Assembly (NCBI RefSeq): GCF_947179165.1
Contig: NC_077245.1
Coordinates: forward strand, 20,249,740 to 20,313,739
Direction: 5' to 3'
Source: Solanum dulcamara
Taxonomy: Eukaryota > Streptophyta > Magnoliopsida > Solanales > Solanaceae
DNA length: 64,000 nt
The position numbers and the translations under genes are program-made. Below the pieces are notes generated by a model that was given only the letters and a program-made list of their open reading frames with translations, made no database searches and had not been told where the DNA came from. Within the stretch, counting starts at the first letter, position 1. The number at the start of each line of letters is the position of its first letter. Of the stretch, positions 29,183-42,317 are shown in pieces.

Positions 29183-31766
29183 TGTAATGTCTCAATTCTT
29201 GTGAAATTATTTTTTAATATGAATTGACCGCTTTGTCTTTTCCCTTAGTGTTTTTATACTTTATCTGTGTTGTGAAAATGGTTGGTGTGATTTTTGATGC
29301 AATCACGTGAAATTTTGGTGAATTTTAGATTTGAGGAGAAACTTTAGTAAGATAGTTAACATTGGTCAATATTTTGAGGTTCGAGTATCGGATGAAAATT
29401 CTGTCAGTTCCATTCCATCCAGAATATTGTGTTTGGTCTAGTTGAGTATTGGGTTGGAGCAACGAGATCGTAGAATATGTTTTGGAAATTTAGATTAAAA
29501 GTTGAGTTTTAGGCTTAAAAGAGGTTCGGGAGGGTATTTTTGACATAACGATCTTTTTTCAGAAATTTAATACTTTCATTGAGTCCGAAATATCGAATTC
29601 AGTGTGGTAGCATATTCAATTTATTTTTATCGAACTACGAACGATTTTCAAGGATTCAATAAGAGGAATTCTTGAGTTGGCATTGCTGTTGTTTTCTACT
29701 ATCTGGTGTGTGCTACTTTACCCTTGGCGATCGCGACATGTAGGCTCTCTTCAAGATGTAGAGTCCCCAATACTCTTTGCGATCCCGGCAAGGATCTCAC
29801 GTTTGCGATAAAGAGTCTCCAACATCCTTTGCGATTGGGTCCAAGAGCTCGCATTCGCGATGAGTCGGGCCCTTGTGCTGCGCGATCACGGAGTTAGTAG
29901 CCCACGGTTGTGATAACTAGATTTATGTACCTGAACATTGACTTTGGAAATTCTTTTCATTTTTCACATTCTACCATTTTCACTCGGTTTGTAGCTTAGG
30001 AGAGATGTTTTTGAAGTGAAGTTTTGAGAAAACTCTTTGGAGTAAGTTAATTTATCATTCCTAAATCAATTTCTATCAATTTCATCTTTCAAAAACATTT
30101 AAAAATCAAGATTTCAATGTGGGTTTTAGGATTTTCTCCCTAAATTAAAAAATTGGTAATTTCATGGTTTCTAACCTGTTTGTTGCTCGATTTTGATGAG
30201 TTTTTCAACCACGTGCCCCTCTTGATGTGTAGAATCTGAATTTTCAATAAAGTTCTAGTTTTACCCTTTTTATTTTCGAGGCGATTATTAGATGATTTTG
30301 ACCGTGATTCTAAAACCTTGCAAGACGGGTATCGTTGAACTTCTTTTAATGAACACTTTCTATTTTTGATGGTTGGGAATCTTTTTGAAGTCGGTGTTTG
30401 AGAGTAAAGCTCCGGTTAGAGTGTTTAGGTGAAGTTTCGACCTTCGAGATAGGTTTGACTGTCTTTTTTGAGACTGAGATTGGGTAATTGATCATATAGG
30501 CTTTGGGATGGGATCGTAAGGTGGTTTGGGATTGTTGTTTATATTTTAATGTCCGTGAAGGGGCTTGATTATATTGTGTTGCCTGTGGGGGGGCTTATTT
30601 GTGCGGTTTAGCCCGTGTGGGGGCCTTATTTGTTATTATACTTGGTTGTGAGCATGTGATTCATGATTTGACTATGAGAGAGGCTTATAATACTATTTTC
30701 CTTGCAATGCCCGCTTGAGGGGTTGAGGAATTTTAATCACACTTGAGTAATGAAACAATTTCAAAATGGGTGAACACTTCATTCAATGTATTCCTTCCCA
30801 TTACTATCTATTTGAGGGTGTATATCATGTTTAGAATGAGTTTTGAGAACTTTGAACCATTTTGTACATATTGAGTTGATTGTTGACTCCATGCTATGTA
30901 TTGTGATTCATTTATCCTCATTCGTCATATCATGGATCTTGAAAAGTTGAGAAATGTGGAAATTCTTCCTGAGAAAGAAAATGAGACACATTTTATTTCC
31001 TTGACCACGAGCTAGGTGGCAAGTTGATGAGCTATTGGGATTGTGATTGGTATATGGACTGCGAGTCTCCCATGGCTCCTTGTCTGGAAGCCTTAGCTCG
31101 ACAAGGTGTAAACGACAGGTTGTGCGATAGCCTTGATTCCACCATACCACCACATCATTGTATCACTTCATTGCATTGCAGTGATCTTTGAGTTATTTGA
31201 ATTGTTTGATGCTATATGATACTGTTGACCTTATGTGTTTACTTTACTCGCATCGTTTCTTATGAATTGTCAGCACCAATGTCGGACTTTTCTGTATGCA
31301 GGTGAAAGCATTTCTTAATTTATTTCATAAGTTTGTTGATTCCTTATACTCAGTTGACCAAACCTACTAAGTACTTATGGATTGTATTCACCCCTACTTC
31401 TATGTCCTTTTTGATGCAAATTCTAGTCAGGTTACCACACGTAGCATTTGATCACCTCTAGCGAATAGACACAGTTTAGATTGGTGGTGTGATCTTGTGT
31501 TCCAAATCACCATTAGTTCCATCTATCATTTCAGTTTCTGTTATTTTTCGAAGACTTATGATGTATTTCAGATTCAGTTGTTGTATTAGATACTTTTTAT
31601 ACTTATGATACTAGGTTTTGGGAGAATAATTCATTGTACTTCTTTTCATTATGATTATGGCCTGACTTCCCCTTCGGAAGTCTCGTATGTGATTTATTGT
31701 TCGCTTACACATCAAATTGAGTTTTGAAATGTGTGTCATCATGACCTCGATTTTTAGGTCGTGACA
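29183..31766 (+). mobile_element. Solo LTR (2584 bp), Ty3/gypsy-like
   Basis: It starts TGTAATGTCTCAA and ends TTAGGTCGTGACA, the TG...CA form of large Ty3/gypsy chromovirus LTRs. The 5-bp flanks are TAAAC (29178-29182) and CAAAC (31767-31771), 4 of 5 matching. There is no internal region, primer-binding site or second LTR, so it is a solo LTR left by recombination. It inserted 85 bp downstream of the RTE tail. Short open frames inside are not genes. The lineage is an inference. Confidence 0.75.
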
Positions 31767-31771
31767 CAAAC

Positions 31772-32111
31772 ATCTAATGAAACACATTTATTCTTATATA
31801 AGAAATCAAATTAATTTGCCAAGCATTTAGAAAAAAAATAACTGATTTTATCATATATATTTATATTAGCTAGCGATTATAAATATTTAATATCGTAATA
31901 GCTAAATGTATAACTTCCTCTTCATGTATTGGTTCTCAAAAATGAAGTGTAGACCTAAAATTAATGATTTGTTTTCATGAATTGGTACATATAATATGTA
32001 ATTATCATACAAAACTTATGTTTCATTTAATTATTATTTGCAATCTCTCCGTTACTTTAATAACTATACTTTCAAAAATATTGTGCATTAAGCAATATCC
32101 TATAACATATC
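31772..32111. other. Intergenic, no gene seen
   Basis: AT-rich spacer between a solo LTR and a hAT-type element. Confidence 0.4.
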
Positions 32112-33111
32112 CAGTGGCGGATATATGATTTTAAGGTCATGGGTGCTCCCTTAATTACAATGGAGATATATATAATTATCCATATATAAATAATATAAGT
32201 TTTTGCCATCTGCCTAGCTCCGACCCTGCTTAACTATCCATCAAAAAATGTAAGGGCATAAATTTAATAATGTCATAAAAAAAACAATCATATTTGAATA
32301 TGATAGCAAAAACAGTCAATGAAAAGGCTACAGTAATATAATTTTGAATAAATAAAGGAAAAATGAAAAGTTTTATCTTGTATAAGCTTTATTTTAGGAA
32401 AAATAGCAAAACGACAGCAAGTGAAAAGAAAAAAAATCAACATAGAGAGTAAGGGAGAAAAAAAAAGTCTAAGTGAATACAATTTTCCCTCCGTTTCGTT
32501 TTACTTGTAAACATTGCATTTTTTTAGAGTCAATTATACTAATTTACTTGTAAACGTTGCATTTTTTAGAGTCAATTATACTAATTTTCAAAGCTAAATT
32601 AGATTACATTAATTCCATATGTTAAAATAAAAAGTTAGACATTCAAAAATTATATGAAAAGTGATACAAAATGCAATTTTTTTTATATCAAATAATGAAA
32701 AAAATAGATTTTAAAATGTTAGTCAAATCATATTGGTTGACTCTCAAACATAAAACTATGACAATTAAAAAAGAAACAGATGGAGTAATAAATAAGGAGA
32801 GGAGTTGGTTTTTAAAATTTTAAAAATGTGCTAACTTGGAAGCGAACACAGATGGAAAAGCTAAGAAGGAGAGAAGAGTTGATTTTAAAATTAAAAAAAG
32901 TGTGTTGACCGGAAATCGAATCTAGACGCAAAAGTTATGAATGCCCTTAAGCACCCACAAACAATCACTGCACTAATCAAACCATTTTTATATGGGTTCT
33001 CGTTCTTTTATTTTATACACTTTCTATCAATATCAATATAAATATATATAGTTCGATACAATATTAATGGGTGCTCGAGCACCCGTAAAGACCTATGTGG
33101 GTCCGTCCCTA
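32112..33111. mobile_element. 1.0-kb hAT-type element
   Basis: The left end CAGTGGCGGATATATG is mirrored by GGGTCCGTCCCTA. The flanks AACATATC (32104-32111) and AACATACC (33112-33119) match at 7 of 8. There is no transposase. The ends resemble the 187-bp MITE at 23195. A Stowaway-like MITE is nested inside at 32487-32785. Confidence 0.75.
32487..32785. mobile_element. Stowaway-like MITE
   Basis: The left end CCCTCCGTTTCGTTTTACTT and the right end AAGAAACAGATGGAG are inverted repeats of the CTCCCTCCGT type, followed by TA. There is an internal tandem copy of ACTTGTAAACATTGCATTTT near 32513 and 32547. The left TA duplication appears mutated. It is nested in the hAT element. Confidence 0.7.
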
Positions 33112-33184
33112 AACATACCATATATCATTCTGTATGTGTCAGTTATTTCTCCATTCAATTTTCTCTCTCATTATCCAAAAATCT

Positions 33185-33325
33185 ATATATGATTTTCTTC
33201 TTTTTCTTTTTCAAATCGTGTCTTTCTCATGATTTTGACTTCTAAATCATGAGTGATTAAGAAAAATGAAAAAGATAAATGATGAATATGTGGTGGAGCA
33301 ATGAATCTGATGCCAACAATGAATC
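33185..33325. repeat. Repeat unit copy 1, left part, split by solo LTR
   Basis: Contains AAATCATGAGTGATTAAGAA and GGTGGAGCAATGAATCTGATG. The unit continues after the solo LTR at 35887-35950. A second copy of the unit lies at 35951-36790. The function is unknown and it is non-coding. Confidence 0.75.
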
Positions 33326-35881
33326 TGTAACATCTCAAAAATTTCTATGCCAAGACTCAAACTATTCTTCTTATGCGTATAGGGTCAAACTCGATGATTT
33401 ATAGTTGTATTTATGAGTTAGGATCAATTTCTAAGTATTTTAAGAGTATTAGATGTGTTTTAGGGTCATAAGGAATCTCTAACACTAAGACGAATCCAAA
33501 GAATTTCTATCGGCTAAGTTTCCAAATGATTTCGTATAAGGGTCAACTTCAAACGACTATATCTCCTAACATATACAGAATTGGGTGGACTATGACCTAT
33601 AAAATTAAAGATCTTTGAGGCTTTTTTCCAAAGCCACCAAGATTGCAATTTTTGGAGTTCGGAGGCAAAAGTTATGGTCATTTTACTACAAACTATCACT
33701 GCAGCGATTTCAGGCCTGGCGCTAGAGTGGCGCCCGACGCCACTATAGCGCCCAAAACTAGCCTCAGTAGTTGGGTGCTGGTGAGGTGCGCCACTATAGC
33801 GCCAATAGGGTTTTGAGCCCATTTTCCAGATTTTAGGGGCATTTTAGTCTTCTCTTGTGTTTTAATCAAAAGTGGTGTCGTTTTGGAGGCTGAATCCTCC
33901 TATCTAAAGACCCCAGACCCTTCAAAACCCTCATTTATTTCACTCTAACTTCTCCAACAAAAACTCTAACCTTTCAAGTTTCTCTCAATTTTTCTTTCTC
34001 CATCTCCAAGAAGATCAAGCCTCCATTTCTTTTCAAGTTTTTCATTCAAGAGTTGACTCCTCAAGGTATGTGGGTTTTCATCCATTGGGTTCTTCCACCC
34101 ATGAAGCCCAAATATTTTCTCAACCTAGCATTTCAATTCAAAATGATGAAATCTTATGGGTTTTTACATGATGGTTCCAAATGCATAAATTATGTTATAT
34201 TTGAAGTTTATTTACTTATATTGATATATATTGACTCTCAATTCCAAGTGATGAGTTTTTATGAATTTTCATACTAGGATTTCAAATGTATAGATTCTTG
34301 AATATTTGAAGTTTGTTTGTCTATGTTGACTTATGGTGATTCTTATTTACATGAAATGGATGATTTATCAAGGTCCCTCAATGAAGGCTTGAAAGTAGTT
34401 TTAAAGTATATTGGTGGGTTGTTTTAAGATGTTTTAAATGATAAATTCTTTCACTCTCATGCATGCATGCTAGTATTGATTTAAATGACTTGAAGGTTGA
34501 TTTATTTGGACCCACCTAGTTTCTTATGATAAAGCAAAATTGAAATGAATGTTTGACAATGTCTACAAATAAGTTTAAAGGTGCTCTTTGCAAATAAGTT
34601 TTGTGAACGATGAATCTATAATGTTCAAGTAAGTTAATGATAGGGTGAGTTAAGGACCTAAAGATATTTTATGGATAAAGATGTGTGATGAAGAAATATC
34701 TACACTCATATCGCATGAGACAAAGTTAAGGAGCTATTCTATGACTTTGTTCTTATGAAGAATGGACGGGTAGTAGATATGGCCCCTCCCACACGATGAT
34801 TGACTTTGTGCTTTATGGTTTGTCTATTCCGTTGAGACTTTACCTAGCACCGAGTGGACCTTGGGATAGGCAATCTCTCCCGTAGCAAAGGCAAGAGACC
34901 CGTAGGAAGATCCCACAGTCCTATAACTACGTGCCACCATAGGAAAAAAGATCACCCGTTAGTAGAGGCTTGATTCCTTAGAAAGGGTCACTCGTTAGTA
35001 GAGGCTTGATCCCTTAAGTAGCTTAGTGGATCCACTTAGGCATATAGGAGTCTACCTTGGCAAGTAGTCTTCCCCTTTCCTCCGATGTATGGGTAAATAT
35101 TGGGACTCCATGTTGGTTAACGGTGGCTCTCACAAAGGTACAAGGTCCCTCTTCCAATGTTTAAGATATATCATATGATGTCTACTATATCTATCAAAAA
35201 GTAAAGTATATGCTCTCACAAAACTAAATATTTCTTTCAAAAGGTTTATGGTACTTTGCAAGTATATGATTTCTTATAATGACTCATGACTACCTCTAAA
35301 ATATTTAAGTTTCTTTTATGAATCATGATGGTTTTCATATTTCATTGACTAAGCTTCATAACTATAAATGGTATTTCAAATGAATACAGGGTTCTAGTAT
35401 GGTCCCTTTTTTCACCTTATTGTATAATGATATATTGCATTACATACTCACATATTTAGTACATTGAAAGTATTAACGCATATTTTTGGCTACATGATAT
35501 CACCATGTAGGAACCGACATTGCTCCTCGACCTCCTCCACGTGGCTAGCTCGAGTTAGTTTGAAGATTGCTTGTGGTGAGTTCCCATGTTTCGGGAACAA
35601 CATTCTTTTTATTCTAAGCTTATGTTATGTAGAATAGTAAGACTTTTATTAAGGCATTTCTTGATACTTATTTTGAGGGTGAGCTAGGAACTTGTCTTAG
35701 CCCCCGCCAAGTCTATTAGTAGAGGTATGTTTGGACACAAATGGAAAATGTTTTTATTTCCACTTATTATTGTTTACCACTACCAATGAAATGCTTAATG
35801 AATGCTAAAAGGCTTGGGTGAGGTACCTCCGAGTGTCTCATTCGCCGTGTCACATCTAGACCTTAGGCTTGGATCGTGAAA
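33326..35881 (+). mobile_element. Solo LTR (2556 bp) with perfect 5-bp TSD
   Basis: It starts TGTAACATCTCAAA and ends GGATCGTGAAA (the expected GTGACA with one change). It is flanked by GAATC at 33321-33325 and 35882-35886. A related uninterrupted copy of the target sequence at 36700-36790 reads GTGAATCTCTCTTC across the same point, confirming the insertion site. There is no internal region or partner LTR. The lineage looks Ty3/gypsy, chromovirus-like, by its ends only. Confidence 0.88.
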
Positions 35882-35886
35882 GAATC

Positions 35887-36790
35887 TCTCTCCCATTATA
35901 TTCTTCGACAAGATGATTGTTTATTGCTTAAAATTTTAATGATGGGTCATCTGTTGATTTTCTTCTCTTCACTTTTCAAATCACATCTCTCCCCCCTCTC
36001 CTCCGTGATTTCAATTCGTAAATCATGAGTGATTAAGAAAAAGGGAAAACATGAAACACACATTGAAGTGAGCATGATATGGTAGATAACAAAAATCATA
36101 TTGAAATCAAAATTTTTAAAACCACAATGAAATATTATGGAATTTTGTATGTATTTTTAGAAAAAAATTGGCATTCAATACAATATTTGATATTTACAAA
36201 AACAAATATTGAAATATCAAATACCGTACCAAAGTATATGATTACATATAAAATTCATATACATGTAACTATATAATAGTAGCAAATATATAAATAGTAA
36301 CTAATATTTAAATGTTGAAATTTTGACTACTCTATCTTAATTTCAATGTTCTTTTTGAGTGATTGATTAATTAAGAGAATTCTTTGTACTTTATTTTGAA
36401 TATGTTTAAATGTGTAAGGTATTAGTATGATATAATTAAGACGTTTCTTGAAAAGACAAAGTCATAATTCTTCATTATACAAATATATTTAAGTTGAGCA
36501 AACTATGATATCCGATTTATCGTAGTGTAAAATATCAAAATCGAACTTTAAAATATCGAACCATAGCAAATTAATTTAATATGGTAATGATATAGCATTT
36601 TTAAAAATTAAAAAACAAAATTACTTAATCGAATAGTACAATACTGTACCATGTCCACCCCTAAACGCACGAAGGCTACGACGAATCTGCGGTGGAGTAG
36701 TGAATTTGACATCGACAGTGAATCTCTCTTCTATGCCATTCTCCATTAAGTTGGTCATTTATTGTTCATAATCTTCATTATGGGACATCT
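35887..36790. repeat. Repeat unit copy 1 (right part) and copy 2
   Basis: 35887-35950 completes copy 1. Copy 2 starts near 35951 (GATTTTCTTCTCTTCAC), has AAATCATGAGTGATTAAGAA at 36018, is opened by about 580 bp of AT-rich DNA (36075-36655), and resumes with GCGGTGGAGTAGTGAATTTG and TTATTGTTCATAATCTTCAT. It is a tandem duplicate and non-coding. Confidence 0.7.
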
Positions 36791-36889
36791 TTTGTTTTGT
36801 GTATCACTCAACTTCACAAGATGTTAGTGTTATTGAAAATAAAATTTACAGATGTGATTTCGGATAGTAACGACATTAATGTCGTTGAT

Positions 36890-37301
36890 GAATTTGAATG
36901 TATTTGCTCTTAGATATAATTGTATCAAGTGTATTTGTTCCTATCAAATGTATGTGTTATTTGTTATATATTTGTATCAATATAATTATGTGTATTATCT
37001 CTTGGTTATACATTTATATCAATGTATTAAAATAAATTTGTTTGTTATATATTTATATCAATATTGTTGGGTGCATGTATCTGCTTCATTTGCATCAATG
37101 TATTAAAGTATATACATATATTCCTGGTTATACAATTGTATCAATATAGTTGAATGTATTTGCTTCTAATTATACATTTGTATTAATGTATTAAAGTGTA
37201 TCTATTCACCATTATATATTAATGTCAATGTATATTTGTATCTGTATCATTAAATACATATATCAAAAAAGATTATGAATAATTATAAAAGTTGTTTGTA
37301 T
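36890..37301. repeat. AT-rich tandem array (TATACATTTGTATCAATG)
   Basis: Irregular units of about 60-75 bp built on a TATACATTTRTATCAATGTA core. They resume at 48294-48350 on the far side of the gypsy element, showing that the element inserted into this array. The open frame at 36879-37106 is a by-product of the repeat. Confidence 0.75.
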
Positions 37302-37306
37302 CATGT

Positions 37307-38169
37307 TGTAAACATTAGAATTATATTGGATTTAAATCCGTAAATTAATTTAAACTATATTAAATTCAAGAAAATAGTCCAAATGATGTGGCAATCCAAG
37401 TCAAATAAATGATTCACTAAAAGCACACCATGTGTCAAAGTTATGTGGCAATCCAAGTCAAATTAAATGAGTCATTAGAATCATGTCATGTGCCAAAATT
37501 ATGTTGCAATCTAAGTCAAATTAAATAAGCCACTAAAATCATGTCACGTATCAAAGTTATGTGGCAATCTAAGTCATATTAAATGAGCTACTAGAATAAT
37601 GTCACGTGTATATGTGACACGTTCTGACCAATCAAATTAAAGCTCTTCACCAAAGAAATCTGATTGGTCAGTTCAAACCAACCAATCAAATCACACCCTC
37701 ATACCACTCTCTACAACTATAAATAGGGGTCCTCATTATTCTCAGAGGGGGAAAAAAGAACAAAAAGCAAGAAGAAAGCTCGTTGATCAAAGGCTGCAAA
37801 TTCTCTACAAAGCTACAAAGTTCAAGTAATCAAATTCAAGTTAATGTTCAAGATCAAGAACAAAGGCAAATATCAAAAATTTGGAGATCAAGTTACTTGT
37901 TCATATTTATTATTCGTCATAACCGTACAAGTGTTATTGACGAATAATTCAAATCCAAATTTGAAGACGAAGATTCAAGATCAAGCTATTCAAGCCCTTG
38001 ACTCTAAATCAAATTCTAGTTCAACATATTCAATATTACTTGAAGAATCAGAGAATTATCATAGAGATTGTAACACGCACTATATTTTGAAATCAAATAT
38101 TACTCTTGGTTACTCCAATTTTTCGTCTTGATTATTTATTTTTCTCGGCTCGAAAATTTGTTGTTTACA
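37307..38169 (+). repeat. 5' LTR of Tat-type element
   Basis: 863 bp, TGTAAACA...TGTTTACA. It holds four tandem units of about 58 bp (GTGGCAATCCAAGTCAAAT start) at about 37388-37610, a TATA box CTATAAATAGG at 37718 and a short open frame (37844-38131) in the transcribed leader, which is likely not a gene. Confidence 0.93.
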
Positions 38170-38174
38170 AATTT

Positions 38175-38192
38175 TGGCACGCCTAGTGGGAC
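38175..38192 (+). other. Primer-binding site of Tat-type element
   Basis: TGGCACGCCTAGTGGGA lies a few bases after the 5' LTR end. It is the TGGCRCGCC.RGTGGGA type often seen in plant gypsy elements. The primer tRNA was not determined. Confidence 0.6.
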
Positions 38193-38245
38193 AATCTCTA
38201 CCTTTCATCTCTTTACATCTATCATCAAACTTCAAGAATACTTAA

Positions 38246-39612
38246 ATGGCATCTAAGAAGTTTGACTCTAGGACTATTGTTGCTAAGGCTACTGATTCCA
38301 AGTTTTCCTCTGAGGTGGAGAACATACTGGATGCTACTATGGGAAGTTTGGGATCCATCACTAGGAACAAAGCAAACTTGCTAGGACAACAAGCACTTCA
38401 AGTGTCGTCCGCATCAGTTCCTATTTTTGATCTTCCATCTTCAAAGGAGGAAAGATTCTTTCCGAATGAATTGGAAGAAGGAAAGAATATAGCTGATATT
38501 GTTGAAAAGACGTTGGCTTGACTTAGTCTTTTTAACACAAGAAATTACACTATTCAAGATAAAGATGATGTCTTAATCACTAGATTTTCCCCAGTCACTC
38601 CGCGTAACTTATTTCAAACAAATTTCAATTTGAGGAAAAATCCGTTCTTTACTCCATCATCCATAACGTCCATCCAGGCGATGATGACTAACGCCTCAAC
38701 TGTTGAAGAACAACCGACGAGTTTGACAAAGGCAATTGAAGGTCTAACAAAATATGTGCAAGATCAGATTAATCGAATTGTCAAATTGACAGACAGAGAT
38801 AAAAATGTTATGGAGGGAGACTCAATTCATGCACCTAGAAAACGTTCCATGATACAAGAAAAGGGAGATTTAGTTACAAAGCAAACAAATATGGGTGATG
38901 AGCTGCAAGTATCCGCTGAAGGAGGAATTCTCATTCATCAACTGAAGGACTTCATTATGGAAACTATCAAAGATAAGTATGAAATTTCTTCAATGTCATC
39001 ATTTATGTATGCAAAGCCATACACTTCAAGAATCGATGTTTTGAAGATGCCTGCAGGTTATCAACCTCCAAAATTTCAATAATTTAACGAAAAGGGAAAT
39101 CCAAAGCAACATATTGCCTATTTTGTTGAAACTTGCAATAATTTTGGAACATATGGAGATTATCTAGTCAAACAATTCGTGCGCTCCTTACAAGGAAATG
39201 CCTTTGACTGGTATACAGATCTTGAGGCTAGCTCTATTGATAGTTGGGAACAACTTGAGCATGAATTTCTCAATCATTTCTATAACACAAAGCATACTGT
39301 GAGCATGGTTGAACTCACAAATACACGTCAATGAGAGGATGAACATGTCATCGAGTTCATCAACTGATGGAGATATACAAGTCTCAATTGTAAGGATAGG
39401 CTTAGTGAAACTTCCGGAATAGAAATACGTATTCAAGAAATGCGTTGGGGACTTCGTTATATCCTACAGGGTATTAAACCCAAATCATTTGAGGAACTAG
39501 CCACACATGCTCATGATATGAAGTTGAGTATGTCTGCAAGCGGGATTGAAGGACCACTTATTTATGGGCCTCACAAGGGAAAAGACAAAATAAAGGTAAA
39601 GAAAGGATGAAA
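38246..39612 (+). pseudogene. Tat-type gag (broken)
   Basis: It starts MASKKFDSRT at 38246. A TGA at 38519 and a TAA at 39080 interrupt it. The capsid part reads YVETCNN-like, VRSLQGNAFDWYTDL, SWEQLEHEFLNHFY and GLRYILQGIKPKSFEELA, the retrotransposon gag signature of this group. Stops in-frame at 39332 and 39365 are further lesions. Confidence 0.85.
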
Positions 39613-39643
39613 ATTAGCACCTAAGTTTGGAAATAAGGAGTCG

Positions 39644-41011
39644 ATGAATGTTAATGTCGTGCCTTTGAAAGTGGCTACAAATCTATGCAAGAATCAAAGG
39701 GTGAAGACCACGACTTTTCAGAATAACACTGGTAGAAAATTGACTTTGAAGGAAATGCAGGCAAAAGAGTATCCTTTCTTGGACTCAAATATCCTAGCAA
39801 TTTTTGAAGAGCTTCTGGCATTAAAACTCTTTGAGCTACCTGAAATGAAGCGTCTAGATGAGGCTGGGAGGACTAATGATCCAAATTACTGCAAATATCA
39901 CCGTTTGATGGGCCATCATGTTGAAAAATGTTTTATCTTTAAGGAAAAGATCATGGACTTGGCCCATGACGGAAAGATATTGCTTGAAGACGAGAAAGAG
40001 AGTTCAAATCAAGTCTCTGTCACTTTTGGTTCACTCAACCCCATAGTTCTTTGCAACTTTATTGAAATACATGATTATGGTGATGTCCTAGCCACATCAC
40101 CACTAAAAATGATTAAATTTGGTGACTTCAAATCGATAGATGTTAACGTATCATCGCTTGTTCTTTCAATGAATAAAGTAATATGGGAAGATAAACCTTT
40201 AGAGGAAAACCAATCTTGTGATGCTTATACCGATGATGAAAGATGGATCCTAGTGACATGACAAAGATGTTGTAAAATGAGCTTGCAAAGAGATCCAAGT
40301 AAGCAAGTGACAAGAGCAAAGAGGAAGAAACTACCTAAAACTCAAAGGGTAAAGAAGAATATGAAGAAGTCAAGAGTTGGGGGGAATTACTATCAAAAGC
40401 AACGTTATCTTATGACAATAGAGGAATTCTTGCCAAGTTGGTTTCGTAAAACGATTTCTCATTGGGACAACAAGGCCTCGTGTTGTAACATTGATAAAGA
40501 AGAGACAATGGGGGAAGGCTCGTCGTCATCGTTACTTCTATCACATGAAGGCCCTATCAAGTCTCACTCTGAAGAAGTGGACACTTGTGATGCGAAGTTT
40601 ACATTCACTAATGATGATCTTTTATTAGGTGAAGTGTTGCATAATCGTCATTTATATATGGTAGGTTTTGTGCATGGACATAAAGTAAATAGGATCATGG
40701 TGGATAATGGATCTGGGGTCAATATTCTCCCTATTCGTACTGTGAAGGAACTTGGAATCCCGATAAATAAATTATCTGAAAGTCGTCTGATGATTCAAGG
40801 ATTTAACCAAGGGGGGCAGAGAGCCATTGGTGCTGTCAAATTAGATATAACGATAAGAGATATGTGTTCGAGTGCATGGATGCACGTTATTGACTCAAAG
40901 ACCTCGTATAATATCTTGGTAGGAAGGCCATGGATACATGAGAACAAAGTGGTACCGTCCACCTACCGTCAATGTTTCAAATACTTTGAAGAAGGGTTCA
41001 AAAGAAGGTAG
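39644..41011 (+). pseudogene. Tat-type gag end and protease (broken)
   Basis: The first part carries CKYHRLMGHHVEKCF, the CCHC-like knuckle of the group (Cys, His and Cys visible). The second part has RIMVDNGSGVNILPI near 40691-40735, the aspartic protease active site, here DNGSG instead of the usual DSGSS/DxGSS. Two open pieces (39644-40261 and 40277-41011) are separated by stops. Confidence 0.8.
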
Positions 41012-41109
41012 TTATTGATGATGAACCTTTCAAAGAGACAGAAGCGCACTTTGTTGATGCAAAATTCTACTAAAAGAATCATGTTTCAAAAGAAGTCAAA
41101 ATTGATAAC

Positions 41110-42315
41110 GTGATATCTACTGATGCCACAAACAAGGTTGATGTAGCACCTAATAATGCGAGGGTCATGATTGAAAAGAATAAAATGCTTTCAGATATGA
41201 GTAAAGTACCTTATACAAGTGAGGCATCTTCAAGTAAGAGAATGATTCCTATTTGTCACTATGTACCAAAGATAAACAAGGTCAAGATCCTACCCTCTGA
41301 GTTGCAGAGTTGCAAGTTGACATTTCCTATCAAGCAAATTGATGCAATCAAATCACCTTCAAAAATGATAGAAGGATTTATTAGACCATCAATTCATGAT
41401 TCATATGAATCACTTCCTAAAAAGCGTACAAATGAGGGTTTTGACCCAAATGCATATAAGTTGTTGGTGAAAGCAGGATACAATCCCAATGAAGCTTTTA
41501 AAGTAGGGATTCCAAATGAAGTTATTGAAAAGGCAAATTATGGCCTAAATCCAACTCAAAGAATGATGATAGAGAGAGGGTATATTGTCAAGCAATCATG
41601 CGAAGGCTTGGGTTACAAACAAATGTCGCCAGTTCGAATCTCTATAAAAAGAATGAGCATCAACTACATTACCCCTGTGGAAGAACCTATGATGTTCAAC
41701 AAGAAGCCTTTTGTGTTTGATCGACTTAGTGACATGACTCCTAACATTTCTGCATTTGATCGGCTAATCAAATCAACTTCAAAAACTTCAGTGTTTGATC
41801 GGTTGGGACCAATGAAGAAGAAATACAAGTGTCAAGGAAATTATAAAATAATAGAAGAACGGGTACATGCTCGAGAGCATAATTCACCCAAGAATTTCCC
41901 CAGTTTGATTCCTTCTAGAATGAGGGGAGAAAAAAAACTTGTAGTTTCATATGGAGATTTCCTGAGAGCAAGAACTCATACCATAGTTCACACTAGGGAG
42001 CGAGATGAAGATGAAGAAAGTGTGGGATTATCAAATCACATTATAATTTGTGATGAGGAAAGTATTTCACTATATACAAAAATTGAGGATGGGTTTGTTG
42101 ATATTCATGCATGTCATCACATATCTCTTAAAGATGGTGATCCTCAAGAAGATGAGGATGCTGAAGATGCGCCACCTGAACTCGAGAAAGGGATAAAAAA
42201 TACCATTGATGCATTAAAGGAAGTAAATCTTGGGGTTGATGATGATATAAGGCCTACATATGTAAGTGCTTCATTGGATGACGATGAAGAGAAGAAATAT
42301 ATTGAGCTGTTATAG
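41110..42315 (+). pseudogene. Protease-RT linker of Tat-type element
   Basis: A 401-codon open piece. It has KAGYNPNEAFKVG, YGLNPTQRMMIERGY and GLGYKQMSPVRI, then FVFDRLS and SVFDRLG repeats. These are characteristic of the linker in Solanaceae gypsy elements; no enzyme is encoded. It ends at a TAG just before the RT. Confidence 0.75.
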
Positions 42316-42317
42316 AA

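Noticed and set aside
37844..38131. Open frame of 95 codons, repeated at 47962 as 142 codons
   Set aside because: Both lie in the transcribed part of the two LTRs; the similarity is LTR identity, not a gene family.
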